From Holacanthus passer (Eukaryota; Chordata; Actinopteri; Pomacanthidae): DNA of 64,000 nucleotides. Every line of letters begins with the position of its first letter. Position 1 is the stretch's first letter. Of the stretch, positions 1 through 12,800 are shown piece after piece. A program made the position numbers and the translations under genes. The notes beneath the pieces were generated by a model. The model saw only the letters and a program-made list of their open reading frames with translations, was not told the origin of the DNA and searched no databases. The stretch is taken from NCBI GenBank assembly GCA_025331565.1, contig JAFREQ010000041.1, positions 806,001 through 870,000 of the forward strand, written 5' to 3'.

Positions 1-3000
1 TTGTCTGAGATGAAAAAAGGAAGAGGTCGGACAGCTGCAGAAATAATTCATGAATTGTGCTGAAAATAACTTCAATGCTCAATGTTTTAATACAGCTGTC
101 TGTGATCTCGGGCGGTGATCCAATGTGACAAGCTCCTGTTTGGTTTCGGATTAGCCTGCTCTTTTTGCTTCATTTTGACCAAACAATGAGCTCATCTATA
201 TGGATCCCTTGTCTATTTAAGGATGTTGATTTGAACAGTGACACAGGTCGACAAACACATGACACTTTCTTTAAAAGAGTCCAACGTGGCAAACAAAGGG
301 AGCTGAGAGTTACTGAGTAGGTTTAACAAGCCTGCAGGTCACATTGTAGATTGTTTGGACGTCTGGGCGCTGGCAACAGTGGCATGAAGGTTAGTTAAAA
401 AGAGAACAGAGTCTGGCAGGCGATGACCGATATCAAAGCTGTTTTTGTGAGTCACTCCAAAACAAGGTTCTAACTGCTTGAAAAACAGCACTAGGTGAAG
501 GAGGCCAGCATTTTCTAAGACCCAAACAGCACTACTAGGGAAACCAGACCAGAGTGGTCAATACAAATGTCAAAGGCAGCAGCAGCAACAAAAATTGGAA
601 TCATATGAACGATGGTTGGCATTTGCACTGATAGGAATATGTGGACAATGGTGGGAAAGGATTAGACACTTCGGGGGCTTCTGGGTGGTTTATTGTGTGT
701 GGAAGTGGTGAGCTCGGCCCCAGCCTGTGCTCACATCAACTCACACATCAGTCTGTGATCATGGCGCAACTCGCACCCAACAGCTGGACTACAATTGGTG
801 AGTCTGGATTTGTTATAAGGCTTAGAGGTGCTGGGAACTGGGGCCTGGGGGTGTGGGATCAATAGAAGAGTAAAAAGGAGAAGAGAAAAAAAAGGAGGGG
901 TGGGGGTGCAAGAGATCAGAAAAATGTCCTTATAATCAAGGTCAAGTTATCCTGCTACTTGGCTTCAGGGCATAATTGAGCTTTGGGCTCCAATACTTCA
1001 TTATAACCTTACACGTACAGCCACCATGGCAAGGCACTGCGTCATGAAAAAAATTGCAAAAAATGCAACTTTGTCCTTTTATCATAGTTTTGGCATTCCT
1101 GCCTGTTGGTAATAATAACTGGTACACACCAAGTTATCAGCTGGTATCTGAGAGCGCGGTGATGATATGGGTCAGAGACATGAACAGGTATACAATCAGG
1201 CTGATTTAAAACAAACCCCCAGGTTGCCCTTAAAAAAGATTATATAGATTTCGGAATTGGTGAGTGTATTGTTATCATAGCAAACTGCAAAAGCTAAAAC
1301 TATAAAAATGGGACCTAAGTTGAAATAAACTGAAATTATCCTTTAACTAGCGAAAGCTTGTGTAGCAGATGAAAAAGGCCTAGTTTAGGGCCCTTGGCTG
1401 AGAGCTAGTCTTAAGGATCAGTTTCAGAGGTTGTACTGAAAATGGAGTTGGTACCTCCTCTCTGTAGGGTTTGTGACACAACTAAAGGCATTTAATTGCA
1501 TTCACTGGAGGGAAGAGTTGTACTCAACGCATTATGTTTTATTCTTCTTGTCTTTGTTCTGCAGGACCTTTCTTTATCTGGTTGCCATGGAATAAGGCTG
1601 ACAGACTGGAAAAGCTTGTTTAGTGCAGAGAAAGGTGGCTGAGATGGGATATCAGAGCAATGACCCTAAGGCCAAGGATAGGGTATGTGTGTGAGAGTCA
1701 TTGTGATTTCTCTAGTAAATGTACATGGGAAAAAACAGGTGTGAACTGGAATAGAGCTGAAAGAATTCAGTATTACAAGAGTGAGAAGAATCTGACTGAA
1801 GCAAACAGCTGCACTTGTGTTGTCAGCCGCTACAGGCAGACTGTATCACATAAACCTCACATTAACAGCTCTTTATTGCTGCAACTTGTCAGTAAATATT
1901 TGGACCACTCTGCCTACGGCCACTTCATTTCTTTAAAGGGCACAATCTGGAATTCATTTGACCGTAAAATTGAGATTATTAAATAGGGAGTGTCTTTATA
2001 GGAAACTGGATATTTTGGAACTGTCTTGCCACGCCATACGACCAAGGGATACTTCTGCAGAAAAAGATTTAGCTGCAATCTCAATGCACCATGATGTGAC
2101 GAAGTGGGACATGGTGCATCATTAGAATCCAGCTAAGTTTGAACTATATTTTCACTATCACTGTTCTTCTAAATAAAAGCTTGCCTTTTTCCACATGCAC
2201 AAAAGAGTGAGTGCACCTTCAAGCTAACTACAGTATATATCAATTCTCCAAGACACTCTTAGACTGAAAACAAAAACTGTATTGTGTTAAATGAAGGAAA
2301 TAAATAACCCACATAGAGACTGTGTCTGAAGTAGGAAAACAAACACATTTTCTCCCCACATGTGACCCATTTTGAAGAGGACTGGTTGCAGGCTATAACT
2401 GTGTGTCAGTCTCGACACAAGACTTGGGTTCACAGCTATATTTGTATACACTTGTATCACTACATTGTCAATCAGTTTCAAGATCAAGACTATTCATTGC
2501 TAAGTTTACAATGAGAAAGTCAACATGTGTATGCTGTGATAAGTAGCTCTATTTATTTTCCTTAGCTTGTCTCCATATGAAAGGTTATTTTAAAAACTCT
2601 AAGAAGCAGTGGAGACTACAATTTAATTGTAATCCATCTAAAACCACCACATTCTAGCCAGATGTTGAAAAGTGGAAATGTGTCTGTCTCTCCAAGTTGT
2701 GCATCTCTTATTAAGTCCTTATTGTGTCTTCTCATGCAACATGAGGTGGGTGTGGTATAAAGTAATTCAGTGAGTGAGTGCCCATGATGATGAACAGAAC
2801 TACTTCATAATCCACAGTCCATAGTCCATCCATGCAGGTCATCTGTGTGTTCATTGATCACTCTGAGATAGACAGCTAAACTATTGCGGTGAGCCGATTT
2901 ATGTGAAATGAATTATCATGTAAATTTAGAATATGAACAGAGATCATATTCGGCCTCCAGGTTCAGACCTCCTCGCTCCCCACAAGAATACACTACAGTC

Positions 3001-4149
3001 ATCATCATCGTATGTCATGTGAAATTAACAGTGGATTCTAGTTGAATGCTCTAACTACCTCACAGGAATTGCTTCTCTGAGTTGCCTGCTCCTGTATTTT
3101 CGCAGTTGTCAAACAACTTACGGTGCATTACCACCACCCTCTGGACTGGAGTAGGGTTGATCCAGATTTGCGGAAAAAGCAAGTCGGATGCAATCAGTTT
3201 GATGAACTCGCTAATGTAACTGATGAGACAATCACGTATCCAGAGTTTTCAAGCCTGGATGCCTGCACCTGTAGCCTGAAAACTGTCAAACTGTCAAAGC
3301 TTTGTCCAGTCAGCACAACAGTTTGAACACTAAGCTAACAGTGTCCATGGTTAACACAATATTAGGGTGGGATCTGCCTGTCCTGGGAGCCTGCTTGGCA
3401 GCCACCATGTGGCTATTTGCCATGTTACAAACTGCCCCAGCAGGTACCCAGAGACAGACAGACAGAGTGCTGATTGTCACCAGTGTTATCTGAGCCGGGT
3501 GGTGGCCGTTGGCAGGGTAGGTTTCACCCAGCGTAAATGTGAAGTGACAGTGTGATAAAATCGAGGAGGGCCAGTCTTATTCCAGGGAGTTCTGTTGGCA
3601 AGAGATAGGGACACTGATACAGGCCAACTTTGTAATGCGAGCTGAACCCAAACTGCCCGCTTCCCTTTGTGTGAGCACTGAAAACTGCTGTAGCTAGCAG
3701 CAAAATCTATTACTGTCACCATACATACAAAACCTGCCACAGAATAAATATCTGAATCAACTGCACTGAACTATCAAACAAAACATTTTGACCCGTTTTA
3801 AAATGCAATATTCCTGAGACTGGTTTCGCTTAAACAGGAACAATGGAACGATCAAGATGGAGAAAGGGAGCAGACCACTGACCGAGCAACTCAACACGTG
3901 GGGAGAAAAAAAGCAACTGGCAGTGAATTATGGGAGCATATGGCACAGGATGGAAGTAACAACGGGAGTCACCAGTGTGGCTTAAAGGAGGCACAGACAA
4001 GAAAAATCTATCGTTCCTGTCACTGGATAAAAAAGATAAAAAAGTCTACCTCAAAACTGGGGAAAACAAACAGCATGGAGACGTTACATCTTCATATCTG
4101 TGTTTGGTAATCCCCTCATCGACATGCAGGGCAGTGAATGGAGAGTGAG
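1..4149. other. Gene-free intergenic stretch
   Basis: I find no coding exon, RNA gene or recognisable transposon here. Open frames are short, have no recognisable protein motifs and no consistent splice context. Composition is ordinary AT-rich intergenic DNA. The only item noted is an X-box-like word at 1581-1590, listed separately. Confidence 0.5.
1581..1590 (+). promoter_or_regulatory. X-box-like RFX motif, first copy
   Basis: The word GTTGCCATGG is the left half and centre of the RFX-factor X-box. Here it is followed by AATAAG, so the right half-site is poor. It recurs at 4309 and 6862. Binding is inferred from motif resemblance only. Confidence 0.25.
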
Positions 4150-4260
4150 AGTGAAAGGGGTGGGGGCTGAGGGGAGGTAAAACCAATATGAGAGGGGGTA
4201 GAGCCCCACCATTCGCCACTCCGCAGGTCAGGGAGCCCGACACTCCTCTCCCCTTCACCA

Positions 4261-4286
4261 GCCGCCGCCGCCGCCGCCGCTGCTGC
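4261..4286 (+). repeat. (CCG)n running into (CTG)n triplet repeat
   Basis: About seven consecutive GCC/CCG triplets are followed by two CTG triplets inside the GC-rich island. Such runs are length-variable in vertebrates. Confidence 0.85.
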
Positions 4287-4308
4287 ATCATCAGGGCATT
4301 GTGGAGCT

Positions 4309-4318
4309 GTTGCCATGG
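4309..4318 (+). promoter_or_regulatory. X-box-like RFX motif, second copy
   Basis: GTTGCCATGG followed by AGATG resembles the RFX-family X-box consensus with a weak right half. It lies inside the GC-rich island, which makes a regulatory role somewhat more plausible than for the first copy. Confidence 0.35.
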
Positions 4319-4520
4319 AGATGTGGGTCAGAGCACTGATGTGCGAGCGCAGCGTGGATTTGGCGCTGGCAGCGGAGTGCAAGCAGCCCGGGCTGGAGCA
4401 GGCAGTAAACTCCGGCTGAATCTAGGTCACCGGGATTCTCCAGAGCAGAGGAAGGCTGAGGCACAAGTGACTGCAGAGGGGGCACGAGGTGGTGGGGAGG
4501 CCAGGGAGTGACGGCAAGGG

Positions 4521-5089
4521 CTGGGGAATACCGGTTCACACATAAATGGATTGCTCTACCAAACCCAATGCATTGCACTTACTGACAAATTAGAATGGAG
4601 ATCAGAATCAGGACTTTCCACGTGGGGATTTGGAAACTTTCCCTCCATTGGTGCATTCAAACAACAATGCAAATGCTCATTTTTGCCTGGTTTAATCTTA
4701 ATCTTGTGTGAATTTGACCACAGTCAATGGACATTTTTTGGATGTTTGCTGTACCAGCACACACTGTGTGAATGTCTGTGAGACAGCTCATGCTGGTTAT
4801 TGTTTAACTTCTTAGGAACTCGTGTTGTTTCTTTTATTTGCTTTCTGCCTCTGTACAAGTGGAGTCAAATTACTCCAGACACAAAAGCTCCAGAATAAAC
4901 TAGATAGTTTATATTTGCACGTTTCTGGGTTCTCCTGTGAATCACAGGCCATGTCGACACACAGTTGACAGTTAGAATTAACATACAAGTTGAGATGCTT
5001 TACATCCTGAGTAGACATGTCTTCACCTCAAACCTATGGAAGCAGAAATTGTGGCCCCTGGCTTTTCATCTAGCATTATCATCAGGTCA
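4521..5089. other. Intergenic stretch, nothing recognised
   Basis: AT-rich sequence with only short, unsupported open frames on either strand. No repeat family is recognised. Confidence 0.4.
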
Positions 5090-5094
5090 AAATT

Positions 5095-5280
5095 TCATGA
5101 TTGATGATGCATGGAAACTGATGGCATGGTAAACATTATGTCTGCTAAACATCAGCATGTTAGCATTACCACTGCAAGCATGTTAGCATGCTTTTGTTAG
5201 CATTTAGCTCAAAGCACAACTGTTCAGCCTCACAGAGCCACAAGCATGGCTGCAGACTCTTAGTCTTGTGGCAGTTCATA
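5095..5280 (+). repeat. Dispersed teleost repeat rich in 'atgttagcat' words
   Basis: The word CATGTTAGCAT and variants recur, followed by 'ttagcatttagctcaaagcac' and 'cctcacagagcc' blocks. From memory, this combination is a very common interspersed repeat in teleost genomes. This copy is diverged and has no coding capacity. The assignment is by recognition only. Confidence 0.6.
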
Positions 5281-5883
5281 TACATTTGTTTGCAAAAACT
5301 GCTAGTGGAACTGGTAACATGAGCGTTTGACTAATAAGATCTGCAAACCTCTCAATTGTGTTGTCACCCTCGTCAAAGTTAAGAAGTGCTCCTCCTGTGT
5401 ATTCTGCTGTATGTATATAAAAGTATTATTTAGAAACTAGCATCTGAGAATCATCATCATCACAAGGATTTCAAAGAGTTCATCCAAGGACAATTGGCTG
5501 AGAATTTAGTCACTTCTCTGGCAGTACAATCAAAGTGAGCCTCATGTTTAAAGACTGAAGCCCTTCACATACTGTAAGGAAAGACTGTGATAATTATTCA
5601 GCTATCTGTCTGAAGATGCAGCCACTGAAGTCTTCCCAACCACTGAGACACAACACAGATCTTCATCTCCTGCATCAGCAAAACCTAATTCAAACCCCTG
5701 GTGAATCCCTGACAGTGTGGGAAACAATTCCTCCCATTCTTTCTCCAGCACCACAGACAGACAAAAGCCCCAGAGGAGAGATGGATTGCTATCCCTTTTG
5801 AGTATCATCTGTTCAAAGGAAAATGGTAATGAGATGCTGGAGAGCAAATGGGGAAGCAGTATGATCGGCATGGTGTAGCAACT

Positions 5884-6265
5884 CATCCATCTATTATCTT
5901 CTGCTTATCCAGGGCCAGGTCATGGTGGTAGCAGGCTAAGCAAGGTAGTCCAGATGTCCTTCACTGCTGCAATGTTTTCGACTTCCTGGTACAGGAAGCA
6001 TTCCCAGACTACACCTTTTCCAAGTCCACAAACACATGTGGACTGAATGAGCAAACTCCCATGACCACCCCTGCAGAACTGCAAGGCTAAAGGGCTGGTC
6101 CACTGTTACATGGCAGTCTTCCTTTCAGTGACTCAAGGTATAGAGGTGACCCTCCACACCCACCCAATGCCTCTCAACCTGAGCAACTATGGAAATGGAG
6201 AGAGTTCAGCCCTTCTTCAAGACTTTGGTGACAGATCCAGGGGGACATTGCCAGGGGTCAGCACA
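5884..6265 (+). repeat. Degenerate dispersed repeat ('ccatctattatcttctgcttatcc' family)
   Basis: The block starting near 5886, with 'cttctgcttatccagggcc' followed by 'gtagcaggctaagcaagg' and later 'ctgcaaggctaaagggctgg', resembles a widespread fish retroposon-associated repeat. It is heavily mutated with no long open frame. The family name is not certain. Confidence 0.55.
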
Positions 6266-7549
6266 CCTATATGCCACCTTTGATAACTAAGTTAGTTACT
6301 AATTTGCTAACTTTGCTGTTTGGCACTGGGCAGGTAGTGTACAATGAGTTTATCAGAGTTTTCCTTATGAAAACACCATCATGCTGCTGTCGAAAAAGGG
6401 GTTGATGAGGGCAGTGAAAAACATTATTAATCACAAAGGTTGATGTATTTCACTGCATTATTGGCTGGATATATGCAGTTGATCTGTTTCAGTAAGGCCT
6501 GCCAATCAGTGTTTCACAGTCTAAGATAGCATCTTGATTTTGGCCACTTCCTATTAATTTGCTGGAGTTTGGTAGTTGATGCTTTTGCTAGTAATAGTCA
6601 ATATACACTTACATTATCAAGCAATGAGTAATACAGACAACACTGAAAGCAAAATTTGGTTTATTTACGCTACACATGCTTTGAAAAATGGGCATCGAGA
6701 GTTAAAGTACATGTGATTTGCTGTAAATAGATGAAACATGCAAAACCACTGATATGTCATCACTCGCTACAGCTCTGTGATTTGCATAACGCTGTACCAA
6801 GCAACAGGTGAAGAAGTTCAATATTTGAATATGTCAAGCCCATGTAAAAAGGCTGATGACTGTTGCCATGGTTACAACAAACACTCCTACTAAACCAAAT
6901 AGCATTAAGATTAATGACGATATAACAGCATCTCATGTTATAGACTGGACTAGGTCCTGTAAAACACATTAAGAGCAAAATGAGACGATGTAGGATAGAT
7001 TTTGTGTTGACTGGAGATGGATGAACACCTGCGACAGCCTCAGGCAGTATCTGCTGTTTTAAGTTGCCTTTTCTCTTTCAAAGCTGCTGCTGACGCACAA
7101 GCCAGAGACTCTCAGCCAACACTGTTGTCGTTTGTAACTGAATTCCCCATTTACACAGGATGACTGCATAACCAGTGAAGGCTTTATCACTGGGGAAACA
7201 TGTGAGACCTTTTATTCTCAACGAGAAAAGAGGAGCAAAACAAAATTAGTTTTAACATAAAGCGTCTTTTCTTCTCACACACTGCCTGATTACTTCACCG
7301 CCTGTCATCAAAATGTCCTTGATAATTTCTCCAGATACGCTGAATATGACTGAACAAATGAATAGTGAGCTATTTAAGAGTGTGTGACAGCATGGACAAT
7401 AGAAAGAAGGGGGATGTGTGAATCTGAGTAGAGTCATTATGGCATTTTAAAAAAACAGTGCCTAATTTGGTTCTATTATTGAAACAAGCTTACAGGAGCT
7501 CCAGATAACTCAAGGAAAACTGCATGATAGATTTCGTAACATTATTTAA
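6266..7549. other. Intergenic stretch, nothing coding
   Basis: AT-rich sequence without credible exons. It contains the best X-box-like site of the window at 6862, listed separately. Confidence 0.4.
6862..6878 (+). promoter_or_regulatory. Strong X-box-like RFX motif, third copy
   Basis: GTTGCCATGGTTACAAC is close to a full palindromic X-box: a GTTGCC half-site, a two-base AT spacer and a GGTTAC half-site. Such sites bind RFX dimers in known ciliary and MHC class II promoters. No promoter or start codon of a recognised gene lies nearby, so any role would be distal or in an unannotated transcript. Occupancy is inference. Confidence 0.4.
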
Positions 7550-8389
7550 ATGCCTTTTATTAATGCATGTTTAATAAAATTGCCAAAGGAGAGGTTGAAA
7601 CAAACATCAAGGAGTCACTGCAACCCCCATCATGAGGTTGCATCAAGTTTCATTACTACTGTGCCATGGCTGAACCAACCCCCTGAAGGTCCTGGGCGTG
7701 TGGGACGCCCCAGCGCTTTCATCCAACCTGGACATTTGCTGCATCTCTACTACCTTTACTCCCAAATTTGTAGGACAGGTACTCGTTTGTTAGATAACCC
7801 GCTGCGTTTCTCTGTTGTCATACCTTTATTTCAGGATCATGACACAGGCCACAAGCTGGAACACGGTCTCAGAAAAAAAATTGTTCTTAATAGTGTGAAG
7901 TTTTCAGCTGTCCAGACTATTTCCACCTCAAACGTAGGTGAGGTTGTGGCAAAAACTCCAATTCTAGCACTATTTCAGTTAGGACAGAGATCATGTGACT
8001 CTAAAACAAAAACAAAACTGGGGTTTCATCCAGGATTGATGTATTTGTATTACTCTGACCTTTTTGATTAAAACTAATTAGTTTGTGCCAGATTGTTTTT
8101 TGCACTTCAGAGCAATTTCTATTTAATTTCTGTCTTACTGTTGGTACAATTGTGGGAGATTCACACACGTTTTCTGCCAATTTTGGTAATTAAGAGAGCC
8201 TTTGCTAGTCTGTGTCTATTCCACATTTATTATTGTGTAAACTGGTATTGGAAAAGAGTTTTCTCCCCTGTTAGGCATAGATGTGAAACCTGTTTAGGGG
8301 TTTCACCTGGAGTAATTTATAGGCCGGTGGCGAACGTGGGTAGAGCAAAGCTCGAGAGCATCTCTGTGGTTTGCTAGTTTCCTTTCTTC
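7550..8389 (+). other. Unassigned stretch, possibly retroelement-derived
   Basis: A 173-codon open frame (7550-8071) lies here but shows no recognisable domain, signal or splice support. The following 8072-8389 is T/G-rich on the plus strand, like leader regions of LTR elements. It adjoins a gypsy-like LTR in the opposite orientation. I see no primer-binding site or LTR end of its own, so I leave it unnamed. Confidence 0.2.
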
Positions 8390-9491
8390 ACTCTACTGGT
8401 TTCGCATGCATAAATACCCCCATATGTGACAGCAACCAGCAAAGTGAGGAGCACAAAACAGTGATCTAATCAGCAGGAAATGAGGTTTAAACCAGTCACT
8501 TAAAGTACACACTGAAATTTCAGAAGTCCAACAATGTGGCCTGCAGCTAGACAATAGACACATAAGCGCTACCCCAATGTAGCACACCGAAAGGTTCCTC
8601 CAAACAAAAGGTTCTTTAGCCAACAAAGTCGTCCCAAGAGGCACAACACAGAGGAAACCAAGCTACAATAAAGCTCAGACTAACCAAGCTGCCAAGTTGC
8701 AGACACAACATTGAAAGGGACTGCTTCCTCACTACTTTAACTGTAGTTCCTCACCTACCAAACCCAAACTCCACCACATGCCTGGCTATCTCGAAGCATG
8801 CCAGACTCAACTGAAGTGGATAACACTACATAACATTTAAATATCCACAAAACAAAACCACAAAGGCATGTACCAGACATGTAGAATAGTGAAATCAAAG
8901 AGCCACAATAGAGACAAAACTCCCCAGTCCCAATTCCATTTACTATCTAGAGTCAGCCCTAGTCTTCCTAGCCCTAGACAGATACTTGTGGTGGGTACTT
9001 ATGCACTTATTCCACCAGAACCAAAAGGCAACCAGTGAACTGGCGACCCTCCGGAAACCAGGGAAATGCTCCCAAGACATTGTCTTCACCCACGTTCTCT
9101 GCCACACTAAAGTGAAAACAACAAACTGGTCGGTCTCCTGTTGAGATCAACTACTTCAGCCTCCCAAGGGGATGCATGGCTGTTACCAACTGTGACATGG
9201 CCATCGTCACCAATTACATGTCCCAGAACGGAAATTAACAAATGGGTTTGCAAACTAAATTGGGGCCAAATGCTGCTCCCTTCAAACATCCACCAAAACA
9301 AACTCCACAAGAGTAACCAAGCCTAAACAGCTGACTTACAATAAGATGCTTTAATCTTAACCGCTCCAAAAAGCACCTAAAAGTCACAAACCAAATTGAT
9401 CACCAACATACCAGTCAACAATTCCTCATTTGTCACACTAAAGCTGGATTTAATCATTACCAAACAGGTTTGTATCCCTGACAAGGCCCCA
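8390..9491 (-). mobile_element. Leader/internal remnant of a Ty3/gypsy-like retroelement
   Basis: Read on the minus strand, this follows the LTR at 9492-9804 directly. It begins with a TGGGGCCTTGTCAGGG block at 9491-9476, which resembles the primer-binding region of vertebrate gypsy elements (TGGGGGCTCGTC type). The remainder is strongly T/G-biased on that strand, as gypsy leaders often are. No gag or pol motif is readable, so the internal region is truncated or never reached coding sequence. The lower boundary is a guess. Confidence 0.35.
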
Positions 9492-9804
9492 TGTTGTTAC
9501 AACCTGGCTCACAGCTGGACAAAGGAGGGGAGATCACACAGCAGTTGTAGCTAAAAATAAGTTTATTTTACATAACTAAAGAGGAACTTAAGGTAAAGAC
9601 AAACAAATTACAACAAAACCAAACAAAGTGGAAGCCAGAGGAGAGAGCGACTGACTGACTGACTGACTGCAAACAGCTTATGCATCTTTCAGCCAGACCA
9701 GGTGAGCTGCATCTCCTCAACGACCTGACTCCGCCCACCAGGTACCTGGAGGGAGAGGCCAAGGTTAAATTTCCCAATTATTAAAGTAACTAACTGGGGC
9801 TACA
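9492..9804 (-). mobile_element. Probable gypsy-type LTR (solo or 5' LTR of a truncated element)
   Basis: On the minus strand the block starts TGTAGCCCC at 9804 and ends AACAACA at 9492, giving the TG...CA ends of an LTR. Inside are a TATA-like GCATAAG, an ACTG/CAGT tetranucleotide run (about 9649-9669) and an AATAAA signal upstream of the 3' end. A primer-binding-like TGGGGCCTTGTC follows immediately. No second LTR was found in the window. Orientation and length (about 313 bp) fit gypsy LTRs, but no coding domain confirms the family. Confidence 0.5.
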
Positions 9805-12800
9805 TAAAGACTGATAGTACGGCCAATGTGTTGGCTGTATATAATCTAATAATTAATTCAAACACAACCTACCGAGCCTACTCCTAAAATACCCTCAGTT
9901 CATCTATAGTGCAAGATGCATTTGTATAGGCCACATTCCTTTACCTATAACTTTTCAGTCCATGGTGTCAAATCCAAAATGTTCCCAAACATTACCTCTC
10001 AGACGGTTTAGTGACATGATTGAGCAAGTCTGAACACACTGTTTAAAATTTACTGATGCCACATCACAGGAGTTTTGGATATTAAATCAATACAGTTGCA
10101 TCTTGCTGCCAATTGGAGACACCAATATGTGCTCTTGTGGTTCAGTTTCTGTCAGTATTACCTTGGCAAATATTATAAGATGGTTTAGTTTAGTAATGTT
10201 TGATCCCATGTTTTGCAGTAAAATTGCTAAAGCACAAAGTATAATAAATAATACGTACAGGGGAAGGACTTTTACAATTCTATCTGTGTTAGGGACTGTG
10301 AGGATTTTCCTGACCAAACTGAATGACTCTCAGCCCAGCAGCCGTGGTATTTAGTAATGGTTCCTAATTCATAGCTACTCCTTTTGTGCCCCTCTTCAAC
10401 ATTGTTCACGTGCTCACTGATGCCTTTATCCCTCCAGACAAATCCCAAGCAACTGTGACCACATCCTTGCCATTCTTTCTCTCTCCAACTACAGCAATTA
10501 GTGGACTGTGAGTTACACTATGCAGAGGGCTTGGGAACATAACATTCATAGACCTCGGAAGACCTTTCAAAAGAAGACAACAATGCCTTTCCGGCATTCC
10601 ACAGAGAATATGTACATATGCCCTGGAGCAAGAAGGGGGAGAGCTTGCATTCCCAGTCGTACAGGGCTCACAATTAGCCCCTGATGGAGGACAACAGAAA
10701 GAGGTCCGAAAGGTCTTGTCAAGGATGAAAAAGCCCAATTGAGAATAACTGTTTAATTCCAGTCAATCCACTGAGTTCTGATGATCTGTAGAGCGCAGGG
10801 CACATGTTCAACCTGCTTCCCATAAACCCGACACAGAAAAAGTCGCTCCAAACGTGGGATTAATTCCAGGCATGGGCAGCAGTGCATGTGTGTCACGTAA
10901 CGAAGAATTTCCTTCCATCTGTCAAAGAGAATTACAAGTGTGACGGGACATAATGTGTTCATTGTGTCCCACGGCATCACTTCTTATGTCCAGCAAGAAG
11001 AATCACAATCATTCCTCCTGTTTACACCGGTCATTCGTGTTACTGTCCCCCGACCAAGCCCGCCTCCTGCAAAAAACACCAGAGAGCACAAAGAGAAAAT
11101 TCTGGGATATAAAGACTGTAACATTCAAAAATTCCCACCTGATTTGCAATGCCCTGCCAAGACCCTGATACAGTCTCTGCCCTGACTGGTCGCTGGCCAC
11201 CCTGACAAGTAGCATATGCATAGTATGTTTGCATACTATGAAGGGTTCATTTGCAAAACATTTCCATTTTGATTTATTTATTTATTTTTCTTAATTATGT
11301 TCTTTAATTGTGGACTCCAGGGAATATCAATCAAACTGGCATTGGGCTGTTTCAATTAGATATTTATTTATTTACTCATTTTCATTTATGGCCCTGTGTC
11401 AACAAGAGAAATGATTACAGCAAGAAAAACCTGTTTCAGTGTGCATATGGACTTTTGTGACGAAAATGTATTCAAATGTATTTTAAAAATTGTAAAAATA
11501 TTACAAAGTGTTCATTTCTGATTAAAAATGAACTTGTGAATCAACTTGCCTTTCTTTAGTTTAAATCCAAATAAATAGAATGTTTAAAACCAAAATTGAT
11601 TGAATTTGAATGCTACTTGTTACAAATTGGGGAAGTTAGGGGAGAACCATTTGAAATCTAAGTGTAAATGGGAAGAGCAAGGAGGCGGGGCCAAGCCATC
11701 AGTTTGTCTTATCAGAACAAAACTAACTAACTAACGAAACTAACAAAAACAGCAAAGCATTTGCATCAATATTGACCAATAGCTCAGTATAACTTTCAGT
11801 TTGATTAATCTGCAAAAGAGAAGCAGGACTCCTGTTCCCCCTGTGGTCAGATGTGGGTAACAAATGCACATGGCAGACTATATAACCGCAGACTTGCTCT
11901 GTGGTGAATTGTCAGCATCTTTTTACCTCAACGGGAGCTCACAAAGCTGCATGTGAAACACACACATGCACAGTATACAGTACGATCACAACATAGAACC
12001 ACGGTGAATTTCTTCTTTTTCATAAGAGTGACACAACACAGACATTACAAGTTATCAAATCACAAGTTATCAAATCAGGGACCTGTGAATAAAATGATGA
12101 CACCTTTCTTCTTGTTTCCAAATCTCAGTGTAAAAATATGAGGAGCTATTGGAGCCAAGTCAGCCCAATCTTTGAGCACCATCCAAACTGAAATCTTGCA
12201 CTCCATGCTTCCCCGAAATCTATATTCAAATGAGTCTACCCTCATACTCTATAGCCATTATTTCCAAATCAGACTCCAGGCCAAGACGGCTTTTCAGTGT
12301 GGGGCTCATACAGTTCTTGTGTGTCCAAACAAAGACCCAACCTGAATGACTGCTGCAGTGAACATCATGCCAGTTACACACTGTGCGAACCACTGCAGCC
12401 AGGTGCCATGAATATAATGAGAAGCTGAGGGACAACAAATATTTGAAGGCTGTTTATTATTTATGAGATACTGTCTCTCGGAGTAATAGCAGTGGCTTGT
12501 TAAAGTGACACACAACACATTTCATTGAATAAAGGAGCCTATATCCTGTGGAAGGAGAAGAGGCCTAACGTATGTCTACACCCAAACATGGAGGAGAACA
12601 AAAGGCTCATTAAAAAACAATTTATTTTTCCTGATCCCTCGTCCAGCATTACCGCCCCTGGTCTGACTCGTTAAACATGGGAAACTCATCTGGCCTTAAA
12701 GATCATTTTCACGCTTTTGCCGCACGAGTGGAGGGAACTTGAAATGATGATGTCTGTTGGTCAGTTCTGCTTAACACTTTGGTCCAGAACAAGACAATAC

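Larger units (their letters stand above)
4150..4520. promoter_or_regulatory. GC-rich island with CCG repeat, possible promoter or enhancer
   Basis: This stretch is much more G+C- and CpG-rich than its surroundings. It contains a CCG triplet run (4261-4280) running into CTG triplets, and an X-box-like word at 4309-4318. Overlapping open frames on both strands are what such composition produces by chance, and none resembles a known protein. It may be the CpG-rich first exon or promoter of an unrecognised or noncoding transcript, or a distal regulatory element of marcks. I cannot tell these apart from sequence alone. Confidence 0.35.

Noticed and set aside
4188..4578. Overlapping open frames in the GC-rich island as a possible gene
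   Set aside because: Several frames on both strands are equally open, none has a recognisable domain, and the CCG run explains the openness.
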